A DNA stretch of 64,000 bases from Alopecurus myosuroides (taxonomy: Eukaryota; Streptophyta; Magnoliopsida; Poales; Poaceae): positions 271,083,092 through 271,147,091 of the forward strand of contig CM054062.1 in NCBI GenBank assembly GCA_028641055.1. The letters run 5' to 3'. A program made the translations under genes and the position numbers. Positions within the stretch are counted from its first letter, which is position 1; each line of letters starts with the position of its first letter. This document shows, in pieces, positions 55,415 to 64,000 of the stretch. The notes below the pieces were generated by a model that searched no databases, was not told the origin of the DNA, and saw nothing but the letters and a program-made list of their open reading frames with translations.

Positions 55415-57742
55415 TGATATGTCACCAACGTATCTATAATTTCTGATGTTCCATGATGATATTATGCCAATTGCTACATGTTTTCTCCCTTCTTTATGTC
55501 ATTTTTATCGATTTTCCGGACTAACCTATTCACAAGATGCCACAGAGCCAGTTCCCTGTTTTCTGTTATTTTTTATTTCAAAAAAGTTGTTCTGGAAATA
55601 TTCTCGGAATCGGACCCCACAAATCCCGAAGTTTCTATTTTCCCCGGAAGCATCCAGAAGACCGATGTGGAGTCGAAGACGGGCACCAGGGGGGCCCACA
55701 CCATGGGGTGGTGCGCCCCCCTTGGCCGCGCCAGGGGGTGGTGTGGGGCCCCAGGGCTCCACCGCATTTGCCCTTTCTCCTATTCATACTCCTCCGAGGG
55801 AAAACCCTAACAACTCGTTTGGACGTTGGAAAAACTGCCCAGAATTGCTTATTTGGAATTGTTGTGCCAATTCCACCGTTTGGAGTGGTCCATGAAATAG
55901 GGGCTGGAAACTAAAACGAATTCCATCCACGGCCCCCACGGGCGGGTACCACTCTGTCCAATTCAGAGCCCGGCCCCTCGGAATCATGCGGAAAAGTTCT
56001 CGTACCCGTTCGTTCCCTCAAGGAAACAGAACGAGCAGGTCGACCGCTCCCGTGAGGAAACAGAATGGAGTCCATCCCGCCAGTGTCCTCCCTCCCGCCG
56101 ATGTTCGCCCTCCCGCTCCCACCCATCGGCCTCCTCCCTTCTTCTCCTCCTTCTCCCCTTCTTCAATCCTTACTCCCATCTTTGTTTCTCCTCCCATTGA
56201 CACCCCCAACCCTAGATCTCCGGCGGCTTGAGGGGCCATGCTGGCGGAAGGGATCCGACCACCGCTGGTGCTGATCGCCGGCAATATGGAACCGCTCTGG
56301 ACGCCCCACGCCAGTTGCGCCTTGGCCTGCATCAGCTGCTCCTGCAGGATTGTCACGGTGACTAAAGAGAGTTGGTAAGAGAGTCCATGACGCCATGACG
56401 GAAGTAGCAGAAGAACTCCATGGGCCGTTAATGACCGACCTACTGCTGGAGGGCGAAGATCTGTGTGGACCTGTAACTTTTTATCTGAATGTTGTTCTTG
56501 TTTAACAAAAGTTTCAAATTAATTTCCAGCTCAACAAAACATCCAATTCCATCATTTGTACATCCAAACAGGAATTGTAATTGGCTCGTACCATTGATTC
56601 CAACCGTAAATTCCATACACAACCAAACAACGAAATTCGAATAGAAGCAAATTTCCTTTCCATCTTGGATTTGGAATTCACAGTCCAATTCAATTCCATT
56701 CCATTTTTCCTACATCCAAACGGGGGGGGGGGGGGGGGTAAGAGAATCGACCTTTTCCATAAAATACATCCGTAGCTCCGCCGCCGCCAAGTTTCGGGGG
56801 ACATATTTCTGTTCTAGCATCCTGCCGGGACGGGGAAGTGCCCCCGGAACCATCTCCACCGCCATCTCTACCGCCGTTGTTGTCTCCTATGATGAGAGGG
56901 AGTTGTTCTCCCCGGGGGATGAGGGCTCTACCGGTAGCTATGTGTTTCATCTCTCTCTCATGGTGTGATCTATATGTGATCGTGAGCTTTGTAATCTAAT
57001 TGAATTGGTAGATATTATTCTTCACCTATTATGCTACTCAAGTGGTTTTTGTTATGAGATCTCCGTAAACACTTTGATCACGGTATAAAGGTGACAGTGT
57101 GTGCACTATGTGGTTTAGCATTATATTTATATTCTGTGTTGGATAACCCTATGAAATTGTGATGTTTGCGTGGAACCAACTGGATCCCATGGTGATAGTG
57201 TGGGGGTTACGTAGTTGGGAAAGTATTTACTCCGAGGAGTGCTGTTAAAGCCCTACGCATAGATTGGTGTTGTCATTCGACCGGAGAGTGGTTTGGAGTA
57301 GCATAGTCAAGAGATGATATTTATTAATTCAATTATGTTTTCATTGTTGAGAGTGTCCACTAGTGAAAGTAGGATCCCTAGGCCTTGTTTCCAAGCATTG
57401 AAACACCGTTTTCCGCCTGTTCTGCTACATGTTTGCTTGCTGCCATATTTATTTCAGATTGCTATTATTACTTAAAACTATCCATATTACTTGAATTTCA
57501 CTATCTCTTCGCCAAACTAGTGCACCTATATACCTCACAAGTATATTGGGTGTGTTGGGGACCCAAGAGACTTCTTGTAGCTTAATTGCAGGGTTGTTTA
57601 AGAGGGATATCTTTGACCTCTACCTCGCTGAGTTCGATATATCTTGGATGATCCACATAAGCGAAACTTGCCGCTGTTCTACAAACCTCTACACTTGGAG
57701 GCCCAACACTGTCTACAAGAATAGAAGCGTGAATAGACATCA
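55415..57742 (+). repeat. 3' LTR of element C, carrying an insertion
   Basis: TGATATGTCACCAACG to AGACATCA. Without the 928-bp insertion and one TAA copy it is 1397 bp, close to the 5' LTR (1388 bp). Confidence 0.9.
55811..56738. mobile_element. PIF/Harbinger-like non-autonomous insertion in the C 3' LTR
   Basis: The 5' LTR of C has CCTAAGAGAATCGAC uninterrupted; here the same site is split with TAA on both sides (55808-55810 and 56739-56741), the 3-bp target of PIF/Harbinger elements. Terminal inverted repeats: CTCGTTTGGACGTTGGAAAA on the left; the right end reads CCCCGTTTGGATGTAGGAAAA inward after a run of 17 G. The interior is GC-rich and Ser/Pro-coding at 55980-56300, then AT-rich with GGAATT/AATTCC words typical of such ends. 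No transposase. Confidence 0.8.
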
Positions 57743-57747
57743 GCACG

Positions 57748-57959
57748 CACTACGACCAATGCACGCTTCGACCAATGCGCACAACGACCTATATACTCCA
57801 TTCAAGATCTTTATAAATGGTTTTGAGGCGAAGACGAGCCGTAAAAAATACCGAGGCGAAGCCGAGCATCGTGCTATTGGATATACATGGTGTACATGCT
57901 GTACACACACGTGCGTGTTACCGAAAGTATAAAGTTTAAACAACAGGGTGTACAAAGTT
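57748..57959. other. inner part of the DNA element, right of C
   Basis: It contains CGACCAATGCGC words, two GAGGCGAAGCCGAGC repeats and GTACAC words matching the left-arm arrays. No gene. Confidence 0.5.
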
Positions 57960-58310
57960 CGATTTTTTTTTATCGAAACCTATCAATATGGGATCTAGTT
58001 TTGAAGTTCTCGACGCGAGGAGTTCAAATATGAAAATGGTTCATAATTCCGAATTACGGTTCTGAAGATATTTCGTTTTGAAAAAACGAATCTACAGATA
58101 AATGCGTGTACTCCCTCCGCATGTTCCCTGAGCCCGCCACGTGTCGCCCTCGCGTGCGCTTGTTTTGCCCTTCTGTTTGCTGTCGAGAGGGAGCCATTCC
58201 CTAATCGCACCCCCAGCTTTCTAGAGAAGCCGCCCCCAAAATTTAGGTAGGCTTCCAAACTAGCTTCCGGTTGCGTGCAGACTCGATATGCTCCCGTTTC
58301 CCCGGCAGGA

Positions 58311-58445
58311 GACGAAAAGATTAATTATCAGAGACATGGCCTTGTGGATAACTTGCATGTAATTAACATGACATGTCTTGGTGAAAACTAAATCATTCAT
58401 GTCATTCCAAATATACCACAATAAGGCACATACTCCCACATGTTT
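58311..58445 (-). pseudogene. LINE ORF2 scrap (region after zf-RVT)
   Basis: Minus strand reads GVCALLWYIWNDMNDLVFTKT followed by NYMQVIHKAMSLI, matching the segment after the zf-RVT domain of plant LINEs (Trp-x-x-Trp-x-x-x-Asn-Asp-x-Val-Phe). Only about 45 residues; no 3' end seen. Confidence 0.45.
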
Positions 58446-60361
58446 ATTAATACCGCATAACCGGTCCGGCTGCTGCCTCTCCCTCGACATGCAAGTGCCG
58501 GGCGGACAACTGCTGACTTTGGACGTCAAAGAGGACGTGTCAAAGAACAGATCGCTCGCCCCCACATGACCCCGCGTCGTTCCCACAAGGGCGACACGGG
58601 AGGCAACCAGGAAACCACCATGCCTTGCCGCTGGAAGAGAAAGTCGACCGGAATCCTGCAGCACTGCCTAGGACGGCGGGCGACGAGGAGCTGCGCCTGC
58701 TGCACACATTCTTCGATCCCGGCTCAGCCCGGTAGTCGGGTCGGGTTCGACCGGGTCAGCCTCTACCATACCCATGCCCTACTAGTTGAATGGGCAAGTT
58801 TCTCGCCCACCGACCCATGGGTCTAACACCAGACCCATGCCCTAACCCATCGGGTTACCTGACCCGATTGTGCATCCATCGGGGCTGACATCAACTACAA
58901 ATATTTCATTGTTAAATAAATATTACTATTCGAGCAAGTACATAGCTACACAAGGACGCTCCAATGCGAGCAAGTTGAAAAAATGGATCGCTGCATGTTG
59001 CCTTTGTAGTGCTTTCTACGCTTCCTTTCACATTAGCTTGCCGAGGTGGTACTAAATATTGGATGCCCTTGTGTCTTGGGGACTACTATTTGCCGCCCCG
59101 TAGCGGTACTTCTCTGCCGGCCCACTTAGCCTTCCCCACCCCCCCTTCAGTAAAAAAAAATTAAACAAAAATCAAGGTAAACAGAAACAAATTTAGACAA
59201 AAACAAGTTGAGAAAAAAAATTGAACAAAAATGTTCCGAATAAAAAAGTTTTAAACAAAAATAAAGTTGAACAAAAATAAAGTTGAACAAAAATTGAAAA
59301 GAAAAATGGACCGGACCTCAAAATGGGCCGGCCCATGGGCACACCCTCGCGAAAAAAGGGAAATGCCTAAAATACTCCACTTTAGCAGTGCATGGCTAGC
59401 AGGATGTGCCGATTATTGTACTGATCGAGGCCCATACGAGTCTAAGATAGTTGCTATCACGTAGGTTGTGTAAGTACTAGCCAGGTCTGGCGCGACGCAC
59501 GCCGCGCTGTGTTGTATTTTTCTGTGACACGTTGGGAGAGGCGGGTTGCATGATGATACAAGTACTGAGAAAAAAATGTTTGTATGCCGATAATTCGTAG
59601 TAACGATAGTGTTTCACATACAAATAAACTGGATACGTTACATTAGCCGAGTACAGATAACATGTAATTATAAATAAGCTAATTAGGTGCATAATAGTAG
59701 TACTTCAAGGCAGTGGCCTTAGACAGGACTACGCGCAGGAGAGGAGCAGTGGAGCTATGGATGTGGGTAGTAATAATTTTGGGCGTGCTGGGTCACGCTA
59801 TCAGTGATGGTCGCCGTTGCTCTCATCGTATGATGATGTTGTTACCGTGGAAGGCGTCGATGGCGATTGGCCGTTGCTCAGATGCGACGACGATGATGTT
59901 GTCGCTGTGGAAGGCAACTCTGTCACTGGTTGCTTGGAGACCATCCGTGTGGCCGACAGATGACGATGAAGTTATCACGAACACAATCTTGTAGAGTCAC
60001 GCTGCAACCTCCACACATACCATGTCCACTCCATGTCTCCATGTGTTTTGGTAGCGATCTGTCTGGTTTGTGTTATATTCCCTTGGAACGAACAACACAC
60101 AATGAATCCAGATAGATCCTCCATTGCTCCATTCTCTGGCTAATGTAGAAACGCATAATACCACAACAGTCAAGATGATGCATCTACTCGCGATAGGAGT
60201 AGAAAGTGTGAGGAAATGGAAATTGGGGTAGTTCAGTTTTTTTCACGGGGACTCATATATGAACATTTTTTATGGAAGGAGAAAAAGAACAAAATTATGT
60301 GTTGTACTTCAAATACATATACGTACAAAATTAACAGCTGCATACTTGAACCACATGTATG
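58446..60361. other. unassigned DNA with A-rich and short direct repeats
   Basis: 58740-58865 holds repeated GACCCATG/GGGTCGGG words. 59150-59310 is A-rich with a repeated AACAAAAATNAAGTTG unit. 59825-59915 holds a direct duplicate (GATGATGTTGTTACCGTGGAAGGC and GATGATGTTGTCGCTGTGGAAGGC, 66 bp apart). No credible gene. Confidence 0.4.
59155..59310 (+). repeat. A-rich degenerate repeat
   Basis: AAACAAAAAT(C/A)AAGTTGA-like units of about 16-18 bp, the last two nearly perfect (AACAAAAATAAAGTTG). Confidence 0.7.
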
Positions 60362-60363
60362 TA

Positions 60364-60614
60364 CTCCCTCCATCTCAGTTTATTAGTCACAATACTAAAA
60401 CTAGATTTTTTCAAGAGTTAAGCACAATCTAGACAATTAATACTCAATTAGCAAACAAGAAACCGTGACATCCCCACCCCAATTAATTTCCTCCCTGTTA
60501 GAAACGGTGCATACCATATAAATGTGTGTTCCTTCTCGTTTTCTCCTCCAGTAGATTGCCACCTTGGGCATAGATATTTGCTAATTTGTGACTAATAAAC
60601 CGAGATGGAGGGAG
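60364..60614. mobile_element. Stowaway-type MITE (Tc1/mariner)
   Basis: 251 bp; terminal inverted repeats CTCCCTCCATCTCAGTTTAT on the left and CTCCCTCCATCTCGGTTTAT on the right, continuing TAGTCACAA in both, one mismatch in 29. The target dinucleotide TA is duplicated at 60362-60363 and 60615-60616. No coding capacity. Confidence 0.93.
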
Positions 60615-60616
60615 TA

Positions 60617-61704
60617 CATCAATTGGTACATGTAAGAGGTCACCAATCAAATAAAAACAACTAGAGATCAATCTATATCAATCATTTTGTGAGAAACATA
60701 AACCGATATACTAGACCGCCATGTTGAACCGTACAAAGAACTGTCATATTTACTATGAATTATTCAGTATCAGTTGATGCCATTGTCTTTCTCCCAACCT
60801 CATGTAAACAAGAGTTGTAGGCTTGGATCTCTGACTTTATCTTCAAGAACACAACAATAGATAGACGAAATATATATTATGACCCAGCAGATATGCATAA
60901 AAAAAGAGATTGGTCGATTGGAGCATTTCTTAATACAAGTACCGATAGGTTTGTCTATCAAACATGTCTACTACCATACCTACGATAGAGAAAACTTACA
61001 AATCAGTAAAAGCTATGTGTATATATGAGAGGAACAAAAGGAAGATAAAAGGAATCTAAATTAGCATGTGCTAGCAATAGCTTCTCATGCCAAAATATAT
61101 ATTATGTGTGAGCTTCAATGGCAAAATATTGTTTCGTTTTGTATGAATTGGACAAAGTACTTGTGTACACGTGCCTATTTTTATTTGGAACCTTGAAGCC
61201 CTGTGTCACTTAATAGGTTAAGAATTCATATGGTTGGCCCATATAGGATAGGTCATAGATAGCACAAATAAAACAGTAAACACGGGTGTTCCATGAAGTC
61301 CTTGGGGTCACCAGGACTCCAACATGAACTTAAGTTTCACACGAGATGACCAATCGTACTGATATTTCAGAAATTTGATTGCATCATGAACTTAACTTTA
61401 ACGTCAATAAATGTTAAGATTCTAGAAATCTGATTGCATCGTGAGGAAGGCAGGAAGGTTGCATCGATGCACATACATACTTTAGGGAAAACCCCTCCTT
61501 TCTCTAGGATGTACCTGTCGAATATGCATCTCAACAAGTCTCTCGGGTGAACCCATCGGGTTTTGATTAGAAGAACGTGTAGGCGCTGGTGACAATCGTC
61601 GGCTAACAGGGGGGCACGATTTGCCCAGGTTCGGGGCCCTTGTAGAGGTAAAACCCTTACTCCTTCTCTTGTCGATCTGTATTGACGAATAGATCGGTTA
61701 CAAT
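60617..61704. other. unassigned DNA; possible transposon scrap at 61536-61700
   Basis: AT-rich and gene-free. The 3' part (GGGGCACGATTTGCCCAGGTT then GAGGTAAAACCCTTACTCC) resembles a stretch often seen in grass transposons, but I cannot assign the family. Confidence 0.35.
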
Positions 61705-62525
61705 GTGTAACATCCAAGTATGAAAACATCCCTTAGTGGTTCAATTTCTTGTTTACTTTCAAGCAATGCATCATGTCATCATATCTTTGCATTTGTTTTA
61801 CTTATGTTTGCATTGTTTTCATAATGAATCAAACCTTGTTTTCACACTTGTCTGTTACAATCTTTCAAACAAAGAGTTGCAAAACAAAACCTTTCATTGT
61901 TTTCCAAATAATTCATTGATGTTCAACTATCAAATTGTTGCCTCAAATCATTCCTTTAATTTCCACCAATTAAATTCAAATCTTTTCCAAATTCTCAAAT
62001 CAGTACCTTTTTGGAAACCATAAAACTCACCAAACATTTCTTCCCCTCTAAATCATTCTAAAACCCTAGGGGTAACCCTATTCTTATACATGTTTTTATT
62101 AAGGTTTATTAAACTCAAATCCCTCTATTTTGGATTCAAACACAAACTACAATTTTAAATTTCAATTTTTGAAATCCAAGCTTGCAGGGTGGTTTCTAAT
62201 TACCTAGAAGGCTTAACCAAATTTTTTCAAATTTTTCTATAAGCAAAACCCTACCTTTTTCTTCCAAAAGCAAACTGCAAAAAAAAATAAAACAGAAAAA
62301 GAATAAAAAGCAGCTAACCTACGCGCGCGCAGCAGGAGACCCAGCCAGCCCAGCCCAGCTAAGCCTACCAGCGCGCGCAGCCAGCCCAAGTGGCCCTCGT
62401 ACCGGTTCACTTTGCGCCAAGATTCGTGCCTCTCTCCTGGCTTCTTCGTCACCCCGTACGGCAAGCCATCGGCGGCATCCACCGCAACCCCGACGCGATT
62501 CCGGCGGCTACAGGCGACTCCGCGC

Positions 62526-62533
62526 CTCTATAA
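62526..62533 (+). promoter_or_regulatory. TATA-like box in the probable Tekay LTR
   Basis: CTATAAGT at the junction between GC-rich upstream sequence and a pyrimidine-rich leader (CCCTATCCCCCC). Confidence 0.4.
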
Positions 62534-63238
62534 GTACCTAGGGCACCAGGCACCATCCCTATCCCCCCTAGGTTTTCCTCTCCTCGCCCCGCCGCCGCCA
62601 ATCGTTTCCACCTCGACGTTTCCCTCCGCTGCTGCTAGCTCGCCGGAGTTTTTCCTCTGAAACCGGCCACCGCGACGGCGCCATGACTCACCACCACCCT
62701 ACCTGAGCTGCTGGATCGATTCCCCACTCTCTCCTCTACCTCTTGAACACCAGAATCAGCGCAGGTGAGCCTCAAATCGACGCCACTGTCTCTGTCCTCT
62801 CCGGCCACCGTGCGCCCGTTCTGAATCTTCGCTTCGCGCCGCCGTTGCAGGCCACCGCTGCACCCACCGTTTCCGGGAACGAGCTCGCCACTCCTCCCTC
62901 CTTCGTTTGGACACCTGAGGACGCAAGGAGGACCATCAGGAGCTCGCCGCCGTCCTCGACTGTCCGCGTCACCGCCGTCGTCAGCCTCGCGTCATCACCG
63001 TCGAGCCTCTGCCCCTCTACAAACGGTGGTGAGCAAGGATCGCTTCTCCTTCCTCCTTGCATTTGGTCCGCGTCCATCTGCAACGCGCCCACGCATCCAT
63101 CTGTTCGAGCGCCACCGTGCAATCGCCGCCGGCGAGAGCTCTGCTGTCAAGCACGCGCGCGTTCTTCAGTTTCGTCAGTATAACGCGTTGCTGAAGCTTA
63201 TCCTCCCCGCGCTGCGTATGCTGTCAAACACACGACAG

Positions 63239-63300
63239 CAGCGCAGTGGTGCGAGCCTTTTGCGCGCACAGCGAGCTCGCGGGTTCGAGCCCCGCGGCCG
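63239..63300 (+). other. tRNA-like head (A and B box), SINE or promoter scrap
   Basis: A-box-like AGCGCAGTGGT (63240-63250) and B-box GGTTCGAGCCC (63282-63292) with a T-arm-like stem GCGGG/CCCGC. No matching acceptor stem, so not a tRNA gene. Confidence 0.4.
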
Positions 63301-64000
63301 CAAAACTTTTTGGTATTTCTCCTCGCACGCGAGGCCCACTGTCAGCGACCTTCTGTGCCACGCGGCGTTGCGCAGCGCCACGTTGGCAGCTGGCCCACTG
63401 CGCAGTGGCAGCGTGTAGAGTGCTGCTGTGTAACAATTGGTTTTCTGCGAATTTCCAATAATCAAATTCCTTTTTTTTTTAATAAACAGATTTGAATAGA
63501 AACTTGGAAATTCAATATCTTTTATTTTATAAACCCAACAAACACAAACTTTATATCTATTCTGATCCAAATTTTATAAACTTTCCAAATATTACATTTG
63601 TGTTCTGTTTTGAATTTTCAAAATACTTTTAAATTTCAAATTTGAATAATTCAAATGCAAATTGAAATAATTCATAACTAATTCATACTGTTTTCAAATA
63701 ATTCAAATAAAATATGTTTTTCACACATTTTTGAATGTTCTATTCAAATATAAAATTTGTTTTCTGGTTTGAACAATTTAAATTGCCTAAACTATTTAAA
63801 TCTTGTTTAATTCAATTAAAAATTGTTTAAAATTGTTTAATTCATAATTAATTAATCCAAAGTCCAATTTCAAATTGTGAAACATGTAACTCAACTAAAA
63901 TTTGATAAACTTTTCAAATATAAAATTTGCAAAATGTTTTGCACACCCTAACTTGATGAAAACAACAACTAATTGTTTAACATCATTAAGCACCAATAAT

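Larger units (their letters stand above)
50312..57742 (+). mobile_element. Athila-like gypsy element C, non-autonomous
   Basis: LTRs 50312-51699 and 55415-57742 (the latter enlarged by an insertion). Flanks GCACA (50307-50311) and GCACG (57743-57747) agree at 4 of 5 bases, so the target duplicate has one change. It has an Athila-type PBS at 51710, one acidic ORF, a long tail shared with X, and polypurine tract AAGCTTGGGGATGCT. No gag, RT or integrase. It was probably mobilised in trans. Confidence 0.87.
49375..58262. mobile_element. DNA element with long terminal inverted arms, split by element C
   Basis: The left arm (49375 to about 49745) and right arm (about 57960-58262) are inverted copies. 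Outer ends: CTAGTTCTTTTGGCGCCTTC on the left, CTAGTTTGGAAGCC on the right read inward. The best match is the inner 130 bp: AAATATCTCCTGAACCGTA against AAATATCTTCAGAACCGTA, ATTATGAACTGTTTTCATAT against ATTATGAACCATTTTCATAT, and TTGATAGGTTTCGA in both. The middle of the arms differs a lot. No transposase frame. Removing C leaves about 1.45 kb. Candidates: MULE-like or foldback element. No 8-11-bp target duplicate found; CTAG itself may be a 4-bp duplicate. Confidence 0.65.
61705..64000 (+). mobile_element. probable LTR start of a Tekay/Del-like gypsy element, runs off window
   Basis: It begins TGTAACATCCAAGTATG, followed by AAGCAATGCATCATGTCATCATATC, the usual opening of chromovirus-type grass LTRs. 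Then an AT-rich U3-like part, a TATA-like CTATAAGTACC near 62526, a GC-rich leader-like part (62540-63420) and a long A/T-rich AATTCAAAT-rich tail typical of these LTRs. No PBS or partner LTR inside the window, so this is by resemblance only. The Pro/Ser-rich frames in the GC-rich part are not taken as genes. Confidence 0.5.

Noticed and set aside
49363..58275. An 8- to 11-bp target duplication for the long-arm DNA element
   Set aside because: The flanks (CACTTTAGGC on the left, CTTCCGGTTG on the right) do not match; only CTAG at the tips is shared.
62743..63183. Pro/Ser-rich host protein of 146 aa
   Set aside because: It lies in the leader-like part of a probable LTR, is low-complexity, and the opposite strand is also open there.
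63239..63312. Functional tRNA gene
   Set aside because: A and B boxes are present, but the sequences where acceptor strands should be do not pair and there is no T-run terminator at the right place.

Overview
The window is plant nuclear DNA, almost certainly from a cool-season grass (Pooideae, Triticeae-like or a close relative). The evidence is the repeat content: SIRE-type copia, Tat-type gypsy, several Athila-like gypsy elements with LTRs opening TGATACGTC, an L1-type LINE, a MULE transposase relic, a PIF/Harbinger insertion and a Stowaway MITE, stacked inside one another. I see no host protein-coding gene, rRNA or functional tRNA that I can support. This is a nested-transposon intergenic block. 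Family names come from recognising motifs by eye; no database was searched.

Layout. 1-17691: 3' part of a SIRE-type Ty1/copia element. Its decayed polyprotein (1-3087) and its downstream spliced env-like-position gene (14145-16017) are split by a complete, very young Tat-lineage gypsy element (3397-13399, TSD CTCGT, two LTR differences in 485 bp). The Tat element keeps a long gag-protease frame and has lost almost all of pol. On its minus strand it carries a multi-exon gene with a TATA box and a leader intron. 17692-25438: AT-rich DNA containing a MULE transposase pseudogene and a solo Athila-like LTR (21756-23168, TSD AATAT). 25439-42380: a pol-less Athila-like element X (TSD GATCC) into which an autonomous-type but dead Athila-like element Y (29671-40091, TSD GTCCT) inserted. 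42381-49374: unassigned DNA with a 5'-truncated minus-strand LINE (43009-45448, 12-bp TSD). 49375-58262: a DNA element with long terminal inverted arms and internal tandem arrays. It was split by a third Athila-like, pol-less element C (50312-57742), whose 3' LTR in turn holds a PIF/Harbinger-like insertion (55811-56738, TSD TAA). 58263-61704: unassigned DNA with a LINE scrap and a Stowaway MITE (60364-60614). 61705-64000: probably the start of a Tekay/Del-like LTR running off the window.

How the parts work together. X, Y and C share an Athila-type primer binding site and similar 3' tails and polypurine tracts. X and C lack gag-pol, so they were probably moved in trans by Y-like relatives. 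The Tat element looks like a recent non-autonomous mover too: it has gag and cis-acting sequences but no reverse transcriptase or integrase. Three elements (SIRE, Tat, Athila Y) carry an extra gene beyond gag-pol in their 3' half, and in two of them I can trace spliceosomal introns directly. Relative order from nesting: SIRE before Tat; MULE region before the solo LTR; X before Y; long-TIR element before C before the PIF-like insertion.
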